Source: Agromyces sp. S2-1-8 (GTDB lineage Bacteria > Actinomycetota > Actinomycetes > Actinomycetales > Microbacteriaceae). From it: a stretch of DNA of 64,000 nt. The number at the start of each line of letters is the position of its first letter. The stretch's first letter is position 1. The stretch spans positions 2,790,001 through 2,854,000 of the forward strand of contig NZ_JAJOLP010000001.1 in NCBI RefSeq assembly GCF_021129215.1. Direction: 5' to 3'. The position numbers and the translations under genes were made by a program. Positions 1 through 10,079 of this stretch are shown in pieces. Under the pieces are notes generated by a model that worked only from the letters and a program-made list of their open reading frames with translations, ran no database searches and was not told where the DNA came from.

Positions 1-2
1 GC

Positions 3-1502
<1,500 letters not shown>

Positions 1503-1518
<16 letters not shown>

Positions 1519-1547
1519 CAGCTAAGGAGAAGCAGGCCGTGAAGCAC
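1503..1547 (-). CDS. leuA leader peptide with four consecutive Leu codons
   Basis: A 14-codon frame starts with GTG and ends with TAG. It reads (M)LHGLLLLSCRSES, with Leu codons CTG-CTT-CTC-CTT at codons 5-8. Leucine-rich leaders before leuA are known in Actinobacteria. The frame has no ribosome binding site. A TAGCCT box lies 6 bases before the GTG, so the leader is probably translated from a leaderless transcript. Codons 10-13 form the 5' arm of the downstream hairpin, so a ribosome stalled on the Leu codons would cover that arm. Confidence 0.8.
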
Positions 1548-1553
1548 GCGACA

Positions 1554-1559
1554 AGGCTA
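1554..1559 (-). promoter_or_regulatory. -10 box of leuA leader transcript
   Basis: TAGCCT is spaced exactly 6 bases from the leader GTG at 1547, which would place the transcription start at the start codon. No good -35 hexamer was found. Confidence 0.45.
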
Positions 1560-1633
1560 ACACCCGCGCGCCGGGCGCGCACGCGTGTGACGTCGCGCGA
1601 GCCCCGGCGGGCGTCGCCGGGCGGCGCGGCGAA

Positions 1634-1667
1634 GCGGGCGGATGCCTCCCCCGAAGCATCCGCCCGC
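1634..1667 (-). terminator. Terminator hairpin after the FtsX-like permease
   Basis: A perfect 12-bp stem has arms GCGGGCGGATGC (1634-1645) and GCATCCGCCCGC (1656-1667) with a 10-base loop. It lies 24 bases downstream of the permease stop codon. There is no long T tract. The left arm carries one copy of the GGATGCCTC 9-mer described in the findings. Confidence 0.7.
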
Positions 1668-1691
1668 CCTTCCCACCTCCTCGCGCCGCCC

Positions 1692-3089
1692 CTATTCGAC
1701 CGCGAGGGCTGCGACCGGCGACACGCGCATCGCGCGACGCGCCGGAGCGATGGACGCGGCGAGCGTGAGCACGCCCGCTGCGACGATGAGCGCGCCGATC
1801 ATGACCCACGGGATGCCGGGGAAGACGAACACCGGCTGACCCTGCGCGCCGCCGAGCAGCGCCTGGGCGCCCGCCCAGCCGTACCCGAAGCCGAGCACGA
1901 GGCCCGTGAGCGTGGCAGCGACGGTGAGGGCCGCACTCTCGACGACGATCATGCGTCGCAGCTGCCGCCGGTCGAAGCCGAGCGCGCGCAGCAGGCCGAG
2001 CTCCCTGGAGCGCTGCAGCACGCTGAGCGACAGCGTGTTGACCATGCCGATCGCCGCGATGAGCGCGCTGAAGCCGATGAGCACCGTGAAGACCGCGATC
2101 GTCGCGTTCAGCATCGGCTCGATGCCGGCGAACACCTCGGGCTGCGCCTTCTGGGCGGCGAGGATCATCGCGCGGTACGACTCCATCGTGACCGAGAACG
2201 TCGTGATGAGCGTGACGCCGATGACGAGGCCGATCGTCATGCGCGAGCTGCGCTCGGGGTTGCGCACCGCGTTCTCGGCGGCGAGGCGTGCGGCGGGCGA
2301 GCGACCGAACAGACGCCCGACGAGCCGCAGCACGGGCGGCATGACGACGTCGGCGCCGAGCACGACGCCCGTGAACGACACGATGCCGCCGACCATGCCG
2401 ATGAGCACACCCTCCGGCCGGGTGAGCCCCACGACGACGCCCACCGCGAGCAGGGCCACCCCCACGACGACGAGCACCGCCGCCGTGATGTTGCGGCCGC
2501 GGCGACGGCCGACGGCCTCCTGGCTCTGCGGGTTCGCGTTGCCGATCGCCTCGGCCGGGCGCACCTTGAGCACCCGCCGCGACCCGACCCACGACGCCAC
2601 CCAGGTCGTGAGGGCGACGGCGATCGCCGGCAGCACGACCGAGACGTTGAGGTAGTCGTACTCGGTCTGGGGCAGCATCCCGCTCGCGACCGCGGAACGG
2701 GCGAGGCCGTACGCCGATGCCGTGCCGAGCAGGATGCCGATCGCCGCACCCGCGAAGCCGATGACGAGCCCTTCCTTCGCGATCTGCGCGCGCTGGGCGC
2801 GTGCGCTCGAGCCGATGAGACGAAGAAGCGCGATCACGCGAGTGCGTCCCGCGACGACCGTCGCGACCGTGTTCGTGGTGACGATCGCGCTCACGTACAC
2901 GGCGATGACGATGAACACCGTCGCGAGCACGCTGAGCATGAGTGCGACGGTGTCGCTCTCGCCCGTGACGTCGTCCGCCCGGATCGCCGCGGCCAGGAGG
3001 CCGGTCACCTGCAGGAGCAGCACGCCGAACGTGCCGGCGATCGTCGCGACCACGAGCGTCGGCCACTGGTCCCGGAATCGCGTGCGCAT
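1692..3089 (-). CDS. ABC transporter FtsX/MacB-like permease
   Basis: Membrane subunit of an ABC exporter, 465 residues. Two FtsX-type blocks are visible: the first around residues 10-170 (transmembrane segments near 13-33, 50-72 and 108-128, then a coupling segment ending VRPAEAIG), the second around residues 255-465 ending in APARRAMRVSPVAALAVE. It lacks the large extracellular domain of classical MacB. The start overlaps the stop of the ATPase gene (ATGA), so the two are translationally coupled. It is the last gene of the kinase-regulator-ATPase-permease group. The substrate is unknown; peptide or antibiotic export is typical of such sets. Confidence 0.9.
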   Translation of the reverse strand: MRTRFRDQWPTLVVATIAGTFGVLLLQVTGLLAAAIRADDVTGESDTVALMLSVLATVFIVIAVYVSAIVTTNTVATVVAGRTRVIALLRLIGSSARAQRAQIAKEGLVIGFAGAAIGILLGTASAYGLARSAVASGMLPQTEYDYLNVSVVLPAIAVALTTWVASWVGSRRVLKVRPAEAIGNANPQSQEAVGRRRGRNITAAVLVVVGVALLAVGVVVGLTRPEGVLIGMVGGIVSFTGVVLGADVVMPPVLRLVGRLFGRSPAARLAAENAVRNPERSSRMTIGLVIGVTLITTFSVTMESYRAMILAAQKAQPEVFAGIEPMLNATIAVFTVLIGFSALIAAIGMVNTLSLSVLQRSRELGLLRALGFDRRQLRRMIVVESAALTVAATLTGLVLGFGYGWAGAQALLGGAQGQPVFVFPGIPWVMIGALIVAAGVLTLAASIAPARRAMRVSPVAALAVE

Positions 3090-3850
3090 CAGGAGGCCAG
3101 CTCCATCGAGAGCATGAATGCCGAGATCTCCTCGGGCGTCGACCGGCCGGAATCGCGTACGATACGGCCGTCGGCGAGGAAGAGGATGCGGTCGGCGTGG
3201 CTCGCGGCGACCGGGTCGTGCGTCACCATCGCGATGGACTGGCCGTAGGTCGCACTCGCCGCCGCGAGGAGCCCGAGCACCTCGCGGCCGGTGCGCGAGT
3301 CGAGGTTGCCCGTGGGTTCGTCGGCGAAGACGAGATCGGGGCGCGTCGCGAGCGCCCTGGCGATCGCCACGCGCTGCTGCTGGCCGCCGGAGAGCTCGTG
3401 CGGGCGGTGCGTCAGCCGATCACCGAGGCCGAGGGTGGCGAAGAGCTCGTCGGTCCACTCCTGCTCGTCCTTCGTCGGGCGCCGGCCGTCGAGCTCGAAC
3501 GGCAGCAGCACGTTGCCGCGGACGTCGAGCGTCGGCACGAGGTTGAACGACTGGAACACGAACCCGATGCGGCGACGGCGCAGCACCGTCAGGGCCGAGT
3601 CGCCGAGCTCGGTGATGTCGGTGTCGCCGAGCCAGACGCGCCCCGCGCTCGGCGAGTCGAGGCCGGCCATGATGTGCATGAGGGTCGACTTGCCGGAGCC
3701 GCTCGGCCCCATGATCGCGGTGAACTCGCCGCGACGGAGACCGAGCGAGACGTCGTCGAGGGCGGTGACGGTGCCGGCGCCCTGCCCGTAGCGCTTGACG
3801 AGGCCGGCGACGCGGGCGATGAGACCGAGGTCGGAGGGTTGGATCTGCAT
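3089..3850 (-). CDS. ABC transporter ATP-binding protein (MacB/LolD type)
   Basis: Cytoplasmic ATPase, 253 residues, that powers the FtsX-like permease downstream. Walker [10 protein letters not shown] lies at about residues 48-56, a Q-loop (QSFNL) near residue 104, the signature LSGGQQQR near 155, Walker B LVFADEP near 175 and the H-loop THD near 210. The stop codon overlaps the permease ATG. A TAGCGT box 7 bases before the ATG suggests its own leaderless promoter, and a 20-bp palindrome lies 56-75 bases upstream of the ATG (3906-3925). Confidence 0.95.
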   Translation of the reverse strand: MQIQPSDLGLIARVAGLVKRYGQGAGTVTALDDVSLGLRRGEFTAIMGPSGSGKSTLMHIMAGLDSPSAGRVWLGDTDITELGDSALTVLRRRRIGFVFQSFNLVPTLDVRGNVLLPFELDGRRPTKDEQEWTDELFATLGLGDRLTHRPHELSGGQQQRVAIARALATRPDLVFADEPTGNLDSRTGREVLGLLAAASATYGQSIAMVTHDPVAASHADRILFLADGRIVRDSGRSTPEEISAFMLSMELAS

Positions 3851-3857
3851 GTCTTCG

Positions 3858-3863
3858 ACGCTA
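3858..3863 (-). promoter_or_regulatory. -10 box before the ABC ATPase gene
   Basis: TAGCGT lies 7 bases before the ATG at 3850, a geometry that fits a leaderless or nearly leaderless transcript. This would allow the exporter genes to be expressed separately from the kinase and regulator. Confidence 0.4.
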
Positions 3864-3905
3864 CGGATGCCCGGGGGCTGCCTCGTCCGGCTGCAGTCGC
3901 GCCCG

Positions 3906-3925
3906 CGTCATCCTCGAGGATGACG
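3906..3925. promoter_or_regulatory. 20-bp perfect palindrome, candidate response-regulator operator
   Basis: CGTCATCCTCGAGGATGACG is its own reverse complement. It lies between the regulator stop codon (3932) and the ATPase start (3850), upstream of the candidate -10 box. An 11-base match, TCATCCTCGAG, recurs at 5848-5858 upstream of the kinase gene. NarL-family regulators bind inverted repeats, so this is a plausible site for the neighbouring regulator. Binding is inference. Confidence 0.6.
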
Positions 3926-3931
3926 TTGGCG

Positions 3932-4606
3932 TCAGCCCGCAGCGGGTTCGGTGAGGTCGTGCTCGTACGCGAACACCACGAGCTGCACCCGATCGCGCAG
4001 GCCGAGCTTCGCGAGGATGCGGCTGACGTGCGTCTTCACCGTCGCCTCCGAGAGGAATTCGCCCGCCGCGATCTCGCTGTTCGAGAGTCCCCGCGCAGCG
4101 AGTGCGAAGATCTCGCGCTCGCGGGGCGTCAGGTCGCCCCACGCCGGCGGTGCGGGACGCAGCCCGGAGCCGGCCCCCACATGCGCGAACAGCGCCCGGG
4201 TCGCCGACGCGGCGATGACCTGGTTGCCCTGGTGCACGGTGCGGATCGCCGCCAGCAGGAACTCGGGGTCGGCGTCCTTCAGCACGAAGCCGCTCGCGCC
4301 GGCGCGGATCGCCCGTGCGGCGTTCTCGTCGAGGTCGAAGGTGGTGAGCACGAGGATGCGCGGGGCCGTGCGCCCCTCGCGATCCGCGTCGGCGAGGATG
4401 CGCTCGGTGGCGGCGATGCCGTCGGCGAGCGGCATCCGCACGTCCATGAGCACGACGTCGGGCCGTACCGATGCCGCGAGGGCGACCGCTGCGACACCGT
4501 CGCCCGCCTCGCCCGCGACCTCGAGGTCGGGCTGGGACTCGACGAGCATGCGCACGCCGGCACGGAAGAGGGCCTGGTCGTCGACGAGGGCGACGCGGAT
4601 GCTCAT
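3932..4606 (-). CDS. NarL/LuxR-type response regulator
   Basis: DNA-binding regulator of 224 residues. The receiver domain has the acidic pair DD near residues 9-10, phospho-acceptor Asp55 in LMDVRMP and a conserved Lys in VLKDA. A LuxR-type helix-turn-helix covers about residues 155-210 (LTPREREIF, SEATVKTHVSRILAKL). The start overlaps the kinase stop codon (ATGA), giving a translationally coupled pair. It is followed by the ABC exporter genes, its probable targets. Confidence 0.95.
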   Translation of the reverse strand: MSIRVALVDDQALFRAGVRMLVESQPDLEVAGEAGDGVAAVALAASVRPDVVLMDVRMPLADGIAATERILADADREGRTAPRILVLTTFDLDENAARAIRAGASGFVLKDADPEFLLAAIRTVHQGNQVIAASATRALFAHVGAGSGLRPAPPAWGDLTPREREIFALAARGLSNSEIAAGEFLSEATVKTHVSRILAKLGLRDRVQLVVFAYEHDLTEPAAG

Positions 4607-5796
4607 GCGGTCCTTCCGGTTCGGGCGGGGATGCGGGCGGTGAGACGGAAGAGTCCGTCGTCGCCTGCCACCGCCTGCAGGGTACCGCCGGCGAGCTGCG
4701 CGCGTTCGCGCATCCCGGGGATGCCGTGGCGGAACGCGTGCGAGTCGGGCGGCGGCACGTCGGCCCGGCGGGCGTTCACGAGTTCGACGGTCACCCCCGC
4801 GTCGTCCCACCGGAGCGCGAGCTGCACCGGCTGTGCTGCGTCGCCGTGCCGGAGCGCGTTCGTGAGGCCCTCCTGCACGATGCGGTAGACGGCGATCTGC
4901 TGCCCCGTGCCGAGCTCGGGGCGGACCCCGTGCTCGTCGAGGCGGATGTCGAGCCCGGCCGCGCGGACCTGGTCGAGCAGGACGCCGAGATCGTCGAGCA
5001 CGGGTTGCGGCGACTCGGTCTCGTGATGGCGGAGTTCGGCGAGCAGGAGGCGCACGTCGCCGAGCGCGCCCCGCGCCACCCCGGCGATCGTGCCGAGCGC
5101 ATCGACCGCCGACTCGGGCTTCGTGCGGGCGGCGAACCGCGCACCGTCGGCCTGCGCGATCACGACCGCGAGCGAGTGGGCGACGACGTCGTGCATGTCG
5201 CGGGCGATGCGGTTGCGCTCCTGCTCGACCACCCAGCGGTACTCGGCGAGCTCGCGCTCGCGGTTCGCCACCTCTTCTCGACGCCGCACCTCGCGCGTGT
5301 CGCGGACGGCCCGCACGAGGAGGCCGGCGGTCCACGCGAGCACGAGGACCGCGATCGACGCGACGAAGAGCACGCCGGTCAGGATCACCGTGCCGATCGT
5401 GTCCTGCGGCGCCGCGAACGTCGCCCCGTCGATGAGCGGCTTCACCCACGCGAGATAGGCGGTCGCGAGCACCGCACCGACCCCGGCCGAGCCGAGCCCG
5501 AGCCACTTCACGACGCGCCCGCCGTGCGCCGCGGTCGAGTACAGCACGCCGAGGACCGCCGCGTCGTAGAGCTGCAGGTCGCGCAGCAGCAGCATCTGGG
5601 CGAGCGCCGCGACCCACGCGATCGCGAGCGACCAGCCCGGGTCGTAGCGGCGCACCGCGAGCGCCCCGGCGAACACCACGAGGATCAGGACGTCCGAGAC
5701 GCCGCCGAGCAGCGCGAACGGCAGGCACACGAGCGCGAACACGCCGGCGAGCACGATGTCGGTCGTGAGCTTCGCACGGCTGATCCTGGTGGGCAC
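4603..5796 (-). CDS. Sensor histidine kinase, NarL-type partner
   Basis: Membrane kinase of 397 residues with a GTG start. The N-terminal half holds about five hydrophobic segments (roughly 14-31, 36-48, 55-72, 102-118, 138-163). Next come a short coiled region and a HisKA_3 dimerisation domain with phospho-acceptor His202 in RDMHDVVAHS. The ATPase domain carries EGLTNALRH and GIPGMRERA. There is no extracellular sensor domain, so it may sense through the membrane or through the exporter. TACGGT stands 6 bases before the GTG, suggesting a leaderless transcript. Confidence 0.93.
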   Translation of the reverse strand: MPTRISRAKLTTDIVLAGVFALVCLPFALLGGVSDVLILVVFAGALAVRRYDPGWSLAIAWVAALAQMLLLRDLQLYDAAVLGVLYSTAAHGGRVVKWLGLGSAGVGAVLATAYLAWVKPLIDGATFAAPQDTIGTVILTGVLFVASIAVLVLAWTAGLLVRAVRDTREVRRREEVANRERELAEYRWVVEQERNRIARDMHDVVAHSLAVVIAQADGARFAARTKPESAVDALGTIAGVARGALGDVRLLLAELRHHETESPQPVLDDLGVLLDQVRAAGLDIRLDEHGVRPELGTGQQIAVYRIVQEGLTNALRHGDAAQPVQLALRWDDAGVTVELVNARRADVPPPDSHAFRHGIPGMRERAQLAGGTLQAVAGDDGLFRLTARIPARTGRTA

Positions 5797-5802
5797 CGAT
5801 CC

Positions 5803-5808
5803 ACCGTA
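5803..5808 (-). promoter_or_regulatory. -10 box of the kinase-regulator operon
   Basis: TACGGT is placed 6 bases before the GTG start at 5796. A half-site matching the 3906-3925 palindrome (TCATCCTCGAG, 5848-5858; 14 of 20 palindrome positions match over 5846-5865) lies upstream, as expected for autoregulation. Confidence 0.45.
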
Positions 5809-5924
5809 CGCGCTCGACTGCGCCGAGAGGGGCTCAGCGGCGCGGAATCATCCTCGAGTGGTACGAGAGACGGCGCCCCGATCGCACGCCCTCCGAGGCA
5901 TCCCCGCCCCGTCGCATGCTCGAC

Positions 5925-6818
5925 TCAGAAGCCGAGGCGGCCGAGCTGCTTCGGATCGCGCTGCCAGTCCTTCGCGACCTTCACGTGGAGGGCGAGGTAG
6001 ACCTTGCGCCCGAGCAGCTGCTCGATCTGCCCGCGCGCGGCCGCACCGACCTCCTTGAGCCGGGCGCCGCCCTTGCCGATGATGATGCCCTTCTGGCTGT
6101 CGCGCTCGACGAAGAGGTTCGCGTACACCTCGACGAGATCCTTGTCGTCCCGCTCGATCATGTCGTCGACCGTCACCGCGATCGAATGCGGCAGCTCGTC
6201 GGACACGCCCTCGAGCGCGGCCTCTCGCACGAACTCGGCGATGCGGTCGGTGATGTCCTCATCGGTGAGCGCCTCGGCCGGGTAGAGCGGCTGGTCGGAC
6301 TCGGGCATGAGGGCGAGCAACTCGGCCACGAGCACGTCGAGCTGTTCTCCTCGCGGGGCAGAGACCGGGACGATCGCGGCCCAGTCGCGCAGCTCGGACA
6401 CGGCGAGCAGCTGCTCGGCGACCTTGGCCTTCGACGTGGCGTCGGTCTTCGTCACGATTGCGACCTTCTTCGCGCGCGGGTACTGGTCGAGCTGTTCGTT
6501 GATGAATCGGTCGCCCGGGCCGATCGCCTCGTTCGCGGGAACGCAGAACGCGATCACGTCGACATCGCCGAGCGTCGACTGCACGAGGGTGTTGAGCCGC
6601 TCGCCGAGGAGGGTGCGCGGCCGGTGCAGACCCGGCGTGTCCACCAGGATGAGCTGGCCGTGCTCCCGATGCACGATGCCGCGGATCGCGCGTCGGGTCG
6701 TCTGCGGCTTGGAGCTCGTGATCGCGACCTTCTCGCCGACGAGCGCGTTCGTGAGCGTCGACTTGCCGACGTTCGGCCGGCCGACGAACGACACGAATCC
6801 GGCACGGTACTCAGTCAC
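5925..6818 (-). CDS. era: GTPase Era
   Basis: Ribosome-associated GTPase needed for 30S maturation and 16S rRNA 3'-end processing; 297 residues, normal length. G1 is GRPNVGKST at residues 13-21, the G2 region is KPQTTRRAI, G3 is DTPGLH near 60 and G4 is TKTD near 125. A C-terminal KH domain contains the signature IIGKGGARLKEVG. It is the last gene of the HrcA-controlled operon and overlaps the CNNM gene by 8 bp. Confidence 0.97.
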   Translation of the reverse strand: MTEYRAGFVSFVGRPNVGKSTLTNALVGEKVAITSSKPQTTRRAIRGIVHREHGQLILVDTPGLHRPRTLLGERLNTLVQSTLGDVDVIAFCVPANEAIGPGDRFINEQLDQYPRAKKVAIVTKTDATSKAKVAEQLLAVSELRDWAAIVPVSAPRGEQLDVLVAELLALMPESDQPLYPAEALTDEDITDRIAEFVREAALEGVSDELPHSIAVTVDDMIERDDKDLVEVYANLFVERDSQKGIIIGKGGARLKEVGAAARGQIEQLLGRKVYLALHVKVAKDWQRDPKQLGRLGF

Positions 6819-8127
6819 GATGGTTCCTCTCCACGGTCTCGCCCCCGTCGAATGCGGCGTGGGCGTCGATGAGGGCCTGGTCGGCCTCGACGAGGATCGT
6901 CGAGATGCGCTTGCGCCGCCCCTCGGTGCGCTCGGCCTCGAGGATGAGGCCCGAGACGCCGGCTCGTTCGCCGGGCTGCGGCAGCCGGCCGAGTTCTTTC
7001 GCGAGCAGCCCGCCCGCCGAGTCGACGTCCTCGTCCTCGAGGTCGAGGCCGAACAGCTCGCCGAGCTCGTCGATCGGGAGCCGGGCGTTCACCCGGTACC
7101 GGCCGTTCCCGAGGGGCTCGACCTGCGCCGCCTCACGGTCGTACTCGTCGGAGATGTCGCCCACGAGCTCCTCGATGAGGTCTTCGAGGGTCACGAGACC
7201 GGCGATGCCGCCGTACTCGTCGACGACCATCGCGAGGTGGGTCGACTCGAGCTGCATCTGCCTGAGCAGCGCGTCGGCCTTCATCGAGTCGGGCACGAAG
7301 GTCGCCGGCCGCCCGAGCTCGCCGACGGTGACCTCCTCGGCGTCGAGCGGACGCTCGAACCCGAGTCTCGCGAGATCGCGCAAATAGAGGATGCCCGTGA
7401 CGTCGTCGGCGTCGCGCGCGATCACCGGGATGCGCGAGTACCCCGCCTTGAGGAAGAGCGCCATCGCGTGCGGCAGGTGCGCCGTCGCGTCGATCGTCAC
7501 CATGTCGGTGCGGGGCACCATGACCTCGCGCACGACGGTGTCGTTGAACTCGAAGATCGAGTGGATGAGCTCGCGATCGCCCTCCTCGAGGACGTCGAGC
7601 TCGGCGGCCTCGTCGACCATGCTGAGCAGCTGCTCCTCGCTCGACACCCCCGCGAACCGCAGGCGCCCGGGCGTCACCCGGTTTCCGAGCGACACGAGCG
7701 CCCCCGCGAGCGGTCCGATGAGCACCCGCAGGAAGTGCACGAGCGGGGCCGTGAGCCGCAGCACCATGGGTGCGTGCGCGCGTCCGACGCTGCGCGGGCT
7801 TGCGCCGACGAGCACGAACGACGCGGCCGTCATGATGAAGGCGGCGCACAGCAGCACGAGCCAGATGTCCTCGATGAAGAAGGTGAACGCGAGCGTCACG
7901 AGCACCGCCGCGGTCGTCTCCGCGACGATGCGCACGAAGTTGACGGCGTTGACGTGCGCCCCCGTGTCGTCGGCGATCGCCAGCAGTGAGCGCCGGGCGC
8001 GCGACCCGATCGCGAGGTCGGTGAGGTCGGCCCGGCTCGAGACGCCGACGGCCGCGTCGACCGCGGCCATCAGCCCGCCGAAGGCGACGAGCACGAACGC
8101 CGCGGCGAGGAAGAGCCAGGGCAGCAT
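6811..8127 (-). CDS. CNNM/CorC-family membrane protein with CBS pair
   Basis: Hemolysin-C/CorC-like protein of 438 residues, a family linked to divalent cation efflux or homeostasis. An N-terminal CNNM domain has about four membrane segments in residues 1-140. Two CBS domains lie at about residues 200-325 (MVPRTDMVTID; VVDEYGGIAGLVTLEDLIEELVG). A CorC_HlyC C-terminal domain follows. The start at 8127 was chosen because it sits 2 bp after the ybeY stop and begins the first membrane helix; a longer frame would run into ybeY. In other bacteria it is also found next to ybeY and era. Confidence 0.92.
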   Translation of the reverse strand: MLPWLFLAAAFVLVAFGGLMAAVDAAVGVSSRADLTDLAIGSRARRSLLAIADDTGAHVNAVNFVRIVAETTAAVLVTLAFTFFIEDIWLVLLCAAFIMTAASFVLVGASPRSVGRAHAPMVLRLTAPLVHFLRVLIGPLAGALVSLGNRVTPGRLRFAGVSSEEQLLSMVDEAAELDVLEEGDRELIHSIFEFNDTVVREVMVPRTDMVTIDATAHLPHAMALFLKAGYSRIPVIARDADDVTGILYLRDLARLGFERPLDAEEVTVGELGRPATFVPDSMKADALLRQMQLESTHLAMVVDEYGGIAGLVTLEDLIEELVGDISDEYDREAAQVEPLGNGRYRVNARLPIDELGELFGLDLEDEDVDSAGGLLAKELGRLPQPGERAGVSGLILEAERTEGRRKRISTILVEADQALIDAHAAFDGGETVERNHRD

Positions 8128-8129
8128 GG

Positions 8130-8591
8130 TCAGCGGCGGCGCTCCTGCATCGAGAAGCCGACGAGGATGTCGCGCTGGATGCCGAACATCTCCTTCTCCT
8201 CGTCGGGCTCGGCGTGGTCGAAGCCGAGCAGATGCAGGATGCCGTGCGTCGTCAGTAGCAGGAGCTCGTCGAGCAGCGAGTGACCGGCGGTGCGAGCCTG
8301 CGACTCGGCCACCTGCGGGCACAGCACGACGTCGCCGAGGAGCCCGGGCGGAGTCGGCGCCTCCTCCGTGCCCGGGCGGAGCTCGTCCATCGGGAAGCTC
8401 AGCACGTCCGTCGGGCCGGGCTCGTCCATCCACTGGACGTGGAGCTGCTCCATCGCGCCCTCGTCGACGAGCACGATCGCGAGCTCGGCGTCCTGATGGA
8501 CGTGCATGGCGTCGAGCGCGTAGACCGCGAGCCGCTGGATCGCGGCCTCATCGACCTCGATCGCGGATTCGTTGTTGATCTCGATGCTCAA
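8130..8591 (-). CDS. ybeY: Endoribonuclease YbeY
   Basis: Metal-dependent RNase of 153 residues acting in 16S rRNA 3'-end maturation and ribosome quality control. The zinc motif [11 protein letters not shown] gives ligands His116, His120 and His126. The best-supported start is TTG at 8591, which overlaps the phoH stop (TTGA). The gene lies between phoH and CNNM/era, the common bacterial order. Confidence 0.95.
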   Translation of the reverse strand: MSIEINNESAIEVDEAAIQRLAVYALDAMHVHQDAELAIVLVDEGAMEQLHVQWMDEPGPTDVLSFPMDELRPGTEEAPTPPGLLGDVVLCPQVAESQARTAGHSLLDELLLLTTHGILHLLGFDHAEPDEEKEMFGIQRDILVGFSMQERRR

Positions 8592-9706
8592 GACGTGCCC
8601 TTTCTCGGCAGGTGGTCGCGGGGACCGGCGTGACCGCGCCGTTCGGCGCGATTCGCGAACTCGCGGGCCTCGGCGCGCTCGAAGCGCTGCGCCTGCTGCC
8701 GCTGGTCGAACTCGGTGTACGCGTCGACGATGCGTCCGACGAGGGTGTGGCGCACGACGTCGTCGCTCGTGAGGCGCGCGAAGTGGATGTCGTCGATGCG
8801 ATCGAGGATGCGCGTGACGAGGCGCAGTCCGCTCGCGCCGCCGGGGAGGTCGATCTGCGTCACGTCGCCGGTGACGACCATCTTCGATCCGAACCCCAGT
8901 CGGGTGAGAAACATCTTCATCTGCTCGGGCGTCGTGTTCTGCGCCTCGTCGAGCACGACGAACGAGTCGTTCAGGGTGCGTCCGCGCATGTACGCCAGCG
9001 GGGCGACCTCGACCGTGCCCGAGGCGAGCAGCTTCGGCACGAGCTCGGGGTCCATCATCTCGTTGAGGGCGTCGTAGAGCGGCCGCAGGTAGGGGTCGAT
9101 CTTGTCGGTGAGCGTTCCGGGCAGGAACCCGAGCCGCTCCCCCGCCTCGACCGCGGGGCGCGTGAGGATGATGCGATTGACCTCTTTGCGCTGCAGCGCC
9201 TGCACCGCCTTCGCCATGGCCAGGTACGTCTTGCCGGTGCCTGCGGGGCCGATGCCGAAGACGATCGTGTTCTCGTCGATCGCGTCGACGTAGGCGCGCT
9301 GGCCCTCGGTCTTCGGCCGGATGGTCTTGCCCCGGCTGGAGACGATCACCTGGCCGAGCAGGTCGGAGGGCTTCGCGTCGGGGTCGGCGTCGAGCATGCG
9401 GGCTGAGCTCCTCACTTCGGTCGGGGTCGGGTCCTGGTCGCGGCGCACCAGTTCGAGCAGCTCCTCGATCAGCCGGCGTACCCGGCGACGTTCGTCGGCA
9501 GCGCCGCGGATCGCGATCTCGTTGCCGCGGACGTGCACCTCGACGCCCGGGTATTCGCGCTGGACGGAGGTCAGCAGTCGGTCCTGGGGCCCCAGCAGGC
9601 GCACCATCTGCACCCCGTCGATGCGCAGGCGCTCTTCGTCGACGCCGGTCGCCGCCCCCTCCGGCCCGGTCGGCACCGCGGACTCCGTCGACTCAGGCTC
9701 CGGCAA
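8588..9706 (-). CDS. PhoH-like ATPase
   Basis: PhoH/PhoL family RNA-associated ATPase, about 372 residues. An N-terminal KH-like region ([12 protein letters not shown]) comes first; the PhoH domain follows with Walker [12 protein letters not shown] and Walker [22 protein letters not shown]. The start is uncertain: TTG at 9706 gives a 14-bp overlap with the HIT gene, and a GTG 33 bases further in is also possible. It is translationally linked to ybeY, consistent with a shared role in ribosome or RNA quality control. Confidence 0.93.
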   Translation of the reverse strand: MPEPESTESAVPTGPEGAATGVDEERLRIDGVQMVRLLGPQDRLLTSVQREYPGVEVHVRGNEIAIRGAADERRRVRRLIEELLELVRRDQDPTPTEVRSSARMLDADPDAKPSDLLGQVIVSSRGKTIRPKTEGQRAYVDAIDENTIVFGIGPAGTGKTYLAMAKAVQALQRKEVNRIILTRPAVEAGERLGFLPGTLTDKIDPYLRPLYDALNEMMDPELVPKLLASGTVEVAPLAYMRGRTLNDSFVVLDEAQNTTPEQMKMFLTRLGFGSKMVVTGDVTQIDLPGGASGLRLVTRILDRIDDIHFARLTSDDVVRHTLVGRIVDAYTEFDQRQQAQRFERAEAREFANRAERRGHAGPRDHLPRKGTS

Positions 9707-10055
9707 GCGTGCCCTCCTCGAGCCCGCCCGCGAGGACGTGCGCGTGCACGTGGAACACGGTCTGGCCGGCCGAGGCACCGGTGTTGAACACCAGGCGGAA
9801 CTCGCCGTCGGCGAGGTCGCCCGCGACGTCGCGAGCCAGGCCGACGAGCTCGGCCAGCAGCTCGGGGTCGCCCGCGGCGAGTTCGACCACGTCGCGGTAG
9901 TCGCCCGCCTTCGTCGTGACGATCACGTGCACCGGCGCCTGCGGCGCGATGTCGTGGAACGCGATGACGCGCTCGGACTCGGCGACGATGCGCGCCGGGA
10001 TCTCGCGCGCGACGATGCGTTCGAAGACGGTCGGTTCAGCGCGCGAGTCGGTCAT
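9693..10055 (-). CDS. HIT-family nucleotide hydrolase
   Basis: Histidine-triad (HINT-like) purine nucleoside phosphoramidase of 120 residues. The triad HVHAHVL has His102, His104 and His106, and the core PVHVIVTTK is conserved. The gene sits between rsmE and phoH in the CIRCE operon. TACGAT lies 6 bases before the ATG, so an internal promoter giving a leaderless transcript is possible; the intervening GGTGGA could equally be a ribosome binding site. Confidence 0.95.
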   Translation of the reverse strand: MTDSRAEPTVFERIVAREIPARIVAESERVIAFHDIAPQAPVHVIVTTKAGDYRDVVELAAGDPELLAELVGLARDVAGDLADGEFRLVFNTGASAGQTVFHVHAHVLAGGLEEGTLAGA

Positions 10056-10061
10056 TCCACC

Positions 10062-10067
10062 ATCGTA
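10062..10067 (-). promoter_or_regulatory. Possible internal -10 box before the HIT gene
   Basis: TACGAT is 6 bases upstream of the ATG at 10055. It would let HIT-phoH-ybeY-CNNM-era be expressed when HrcA represses the operon promoter. Confidence 0.3.
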
Positions 10068-10079
10068 GCGAGGGATCGC

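Noticed and set aside
3908-5858. Recombination or mobile-element ends at the matching TCATCCTCGAG copies
   Set aside because: The two copies flank intact, conserved signalling genes without any transposase or target duplication; a regulator site is more economical.
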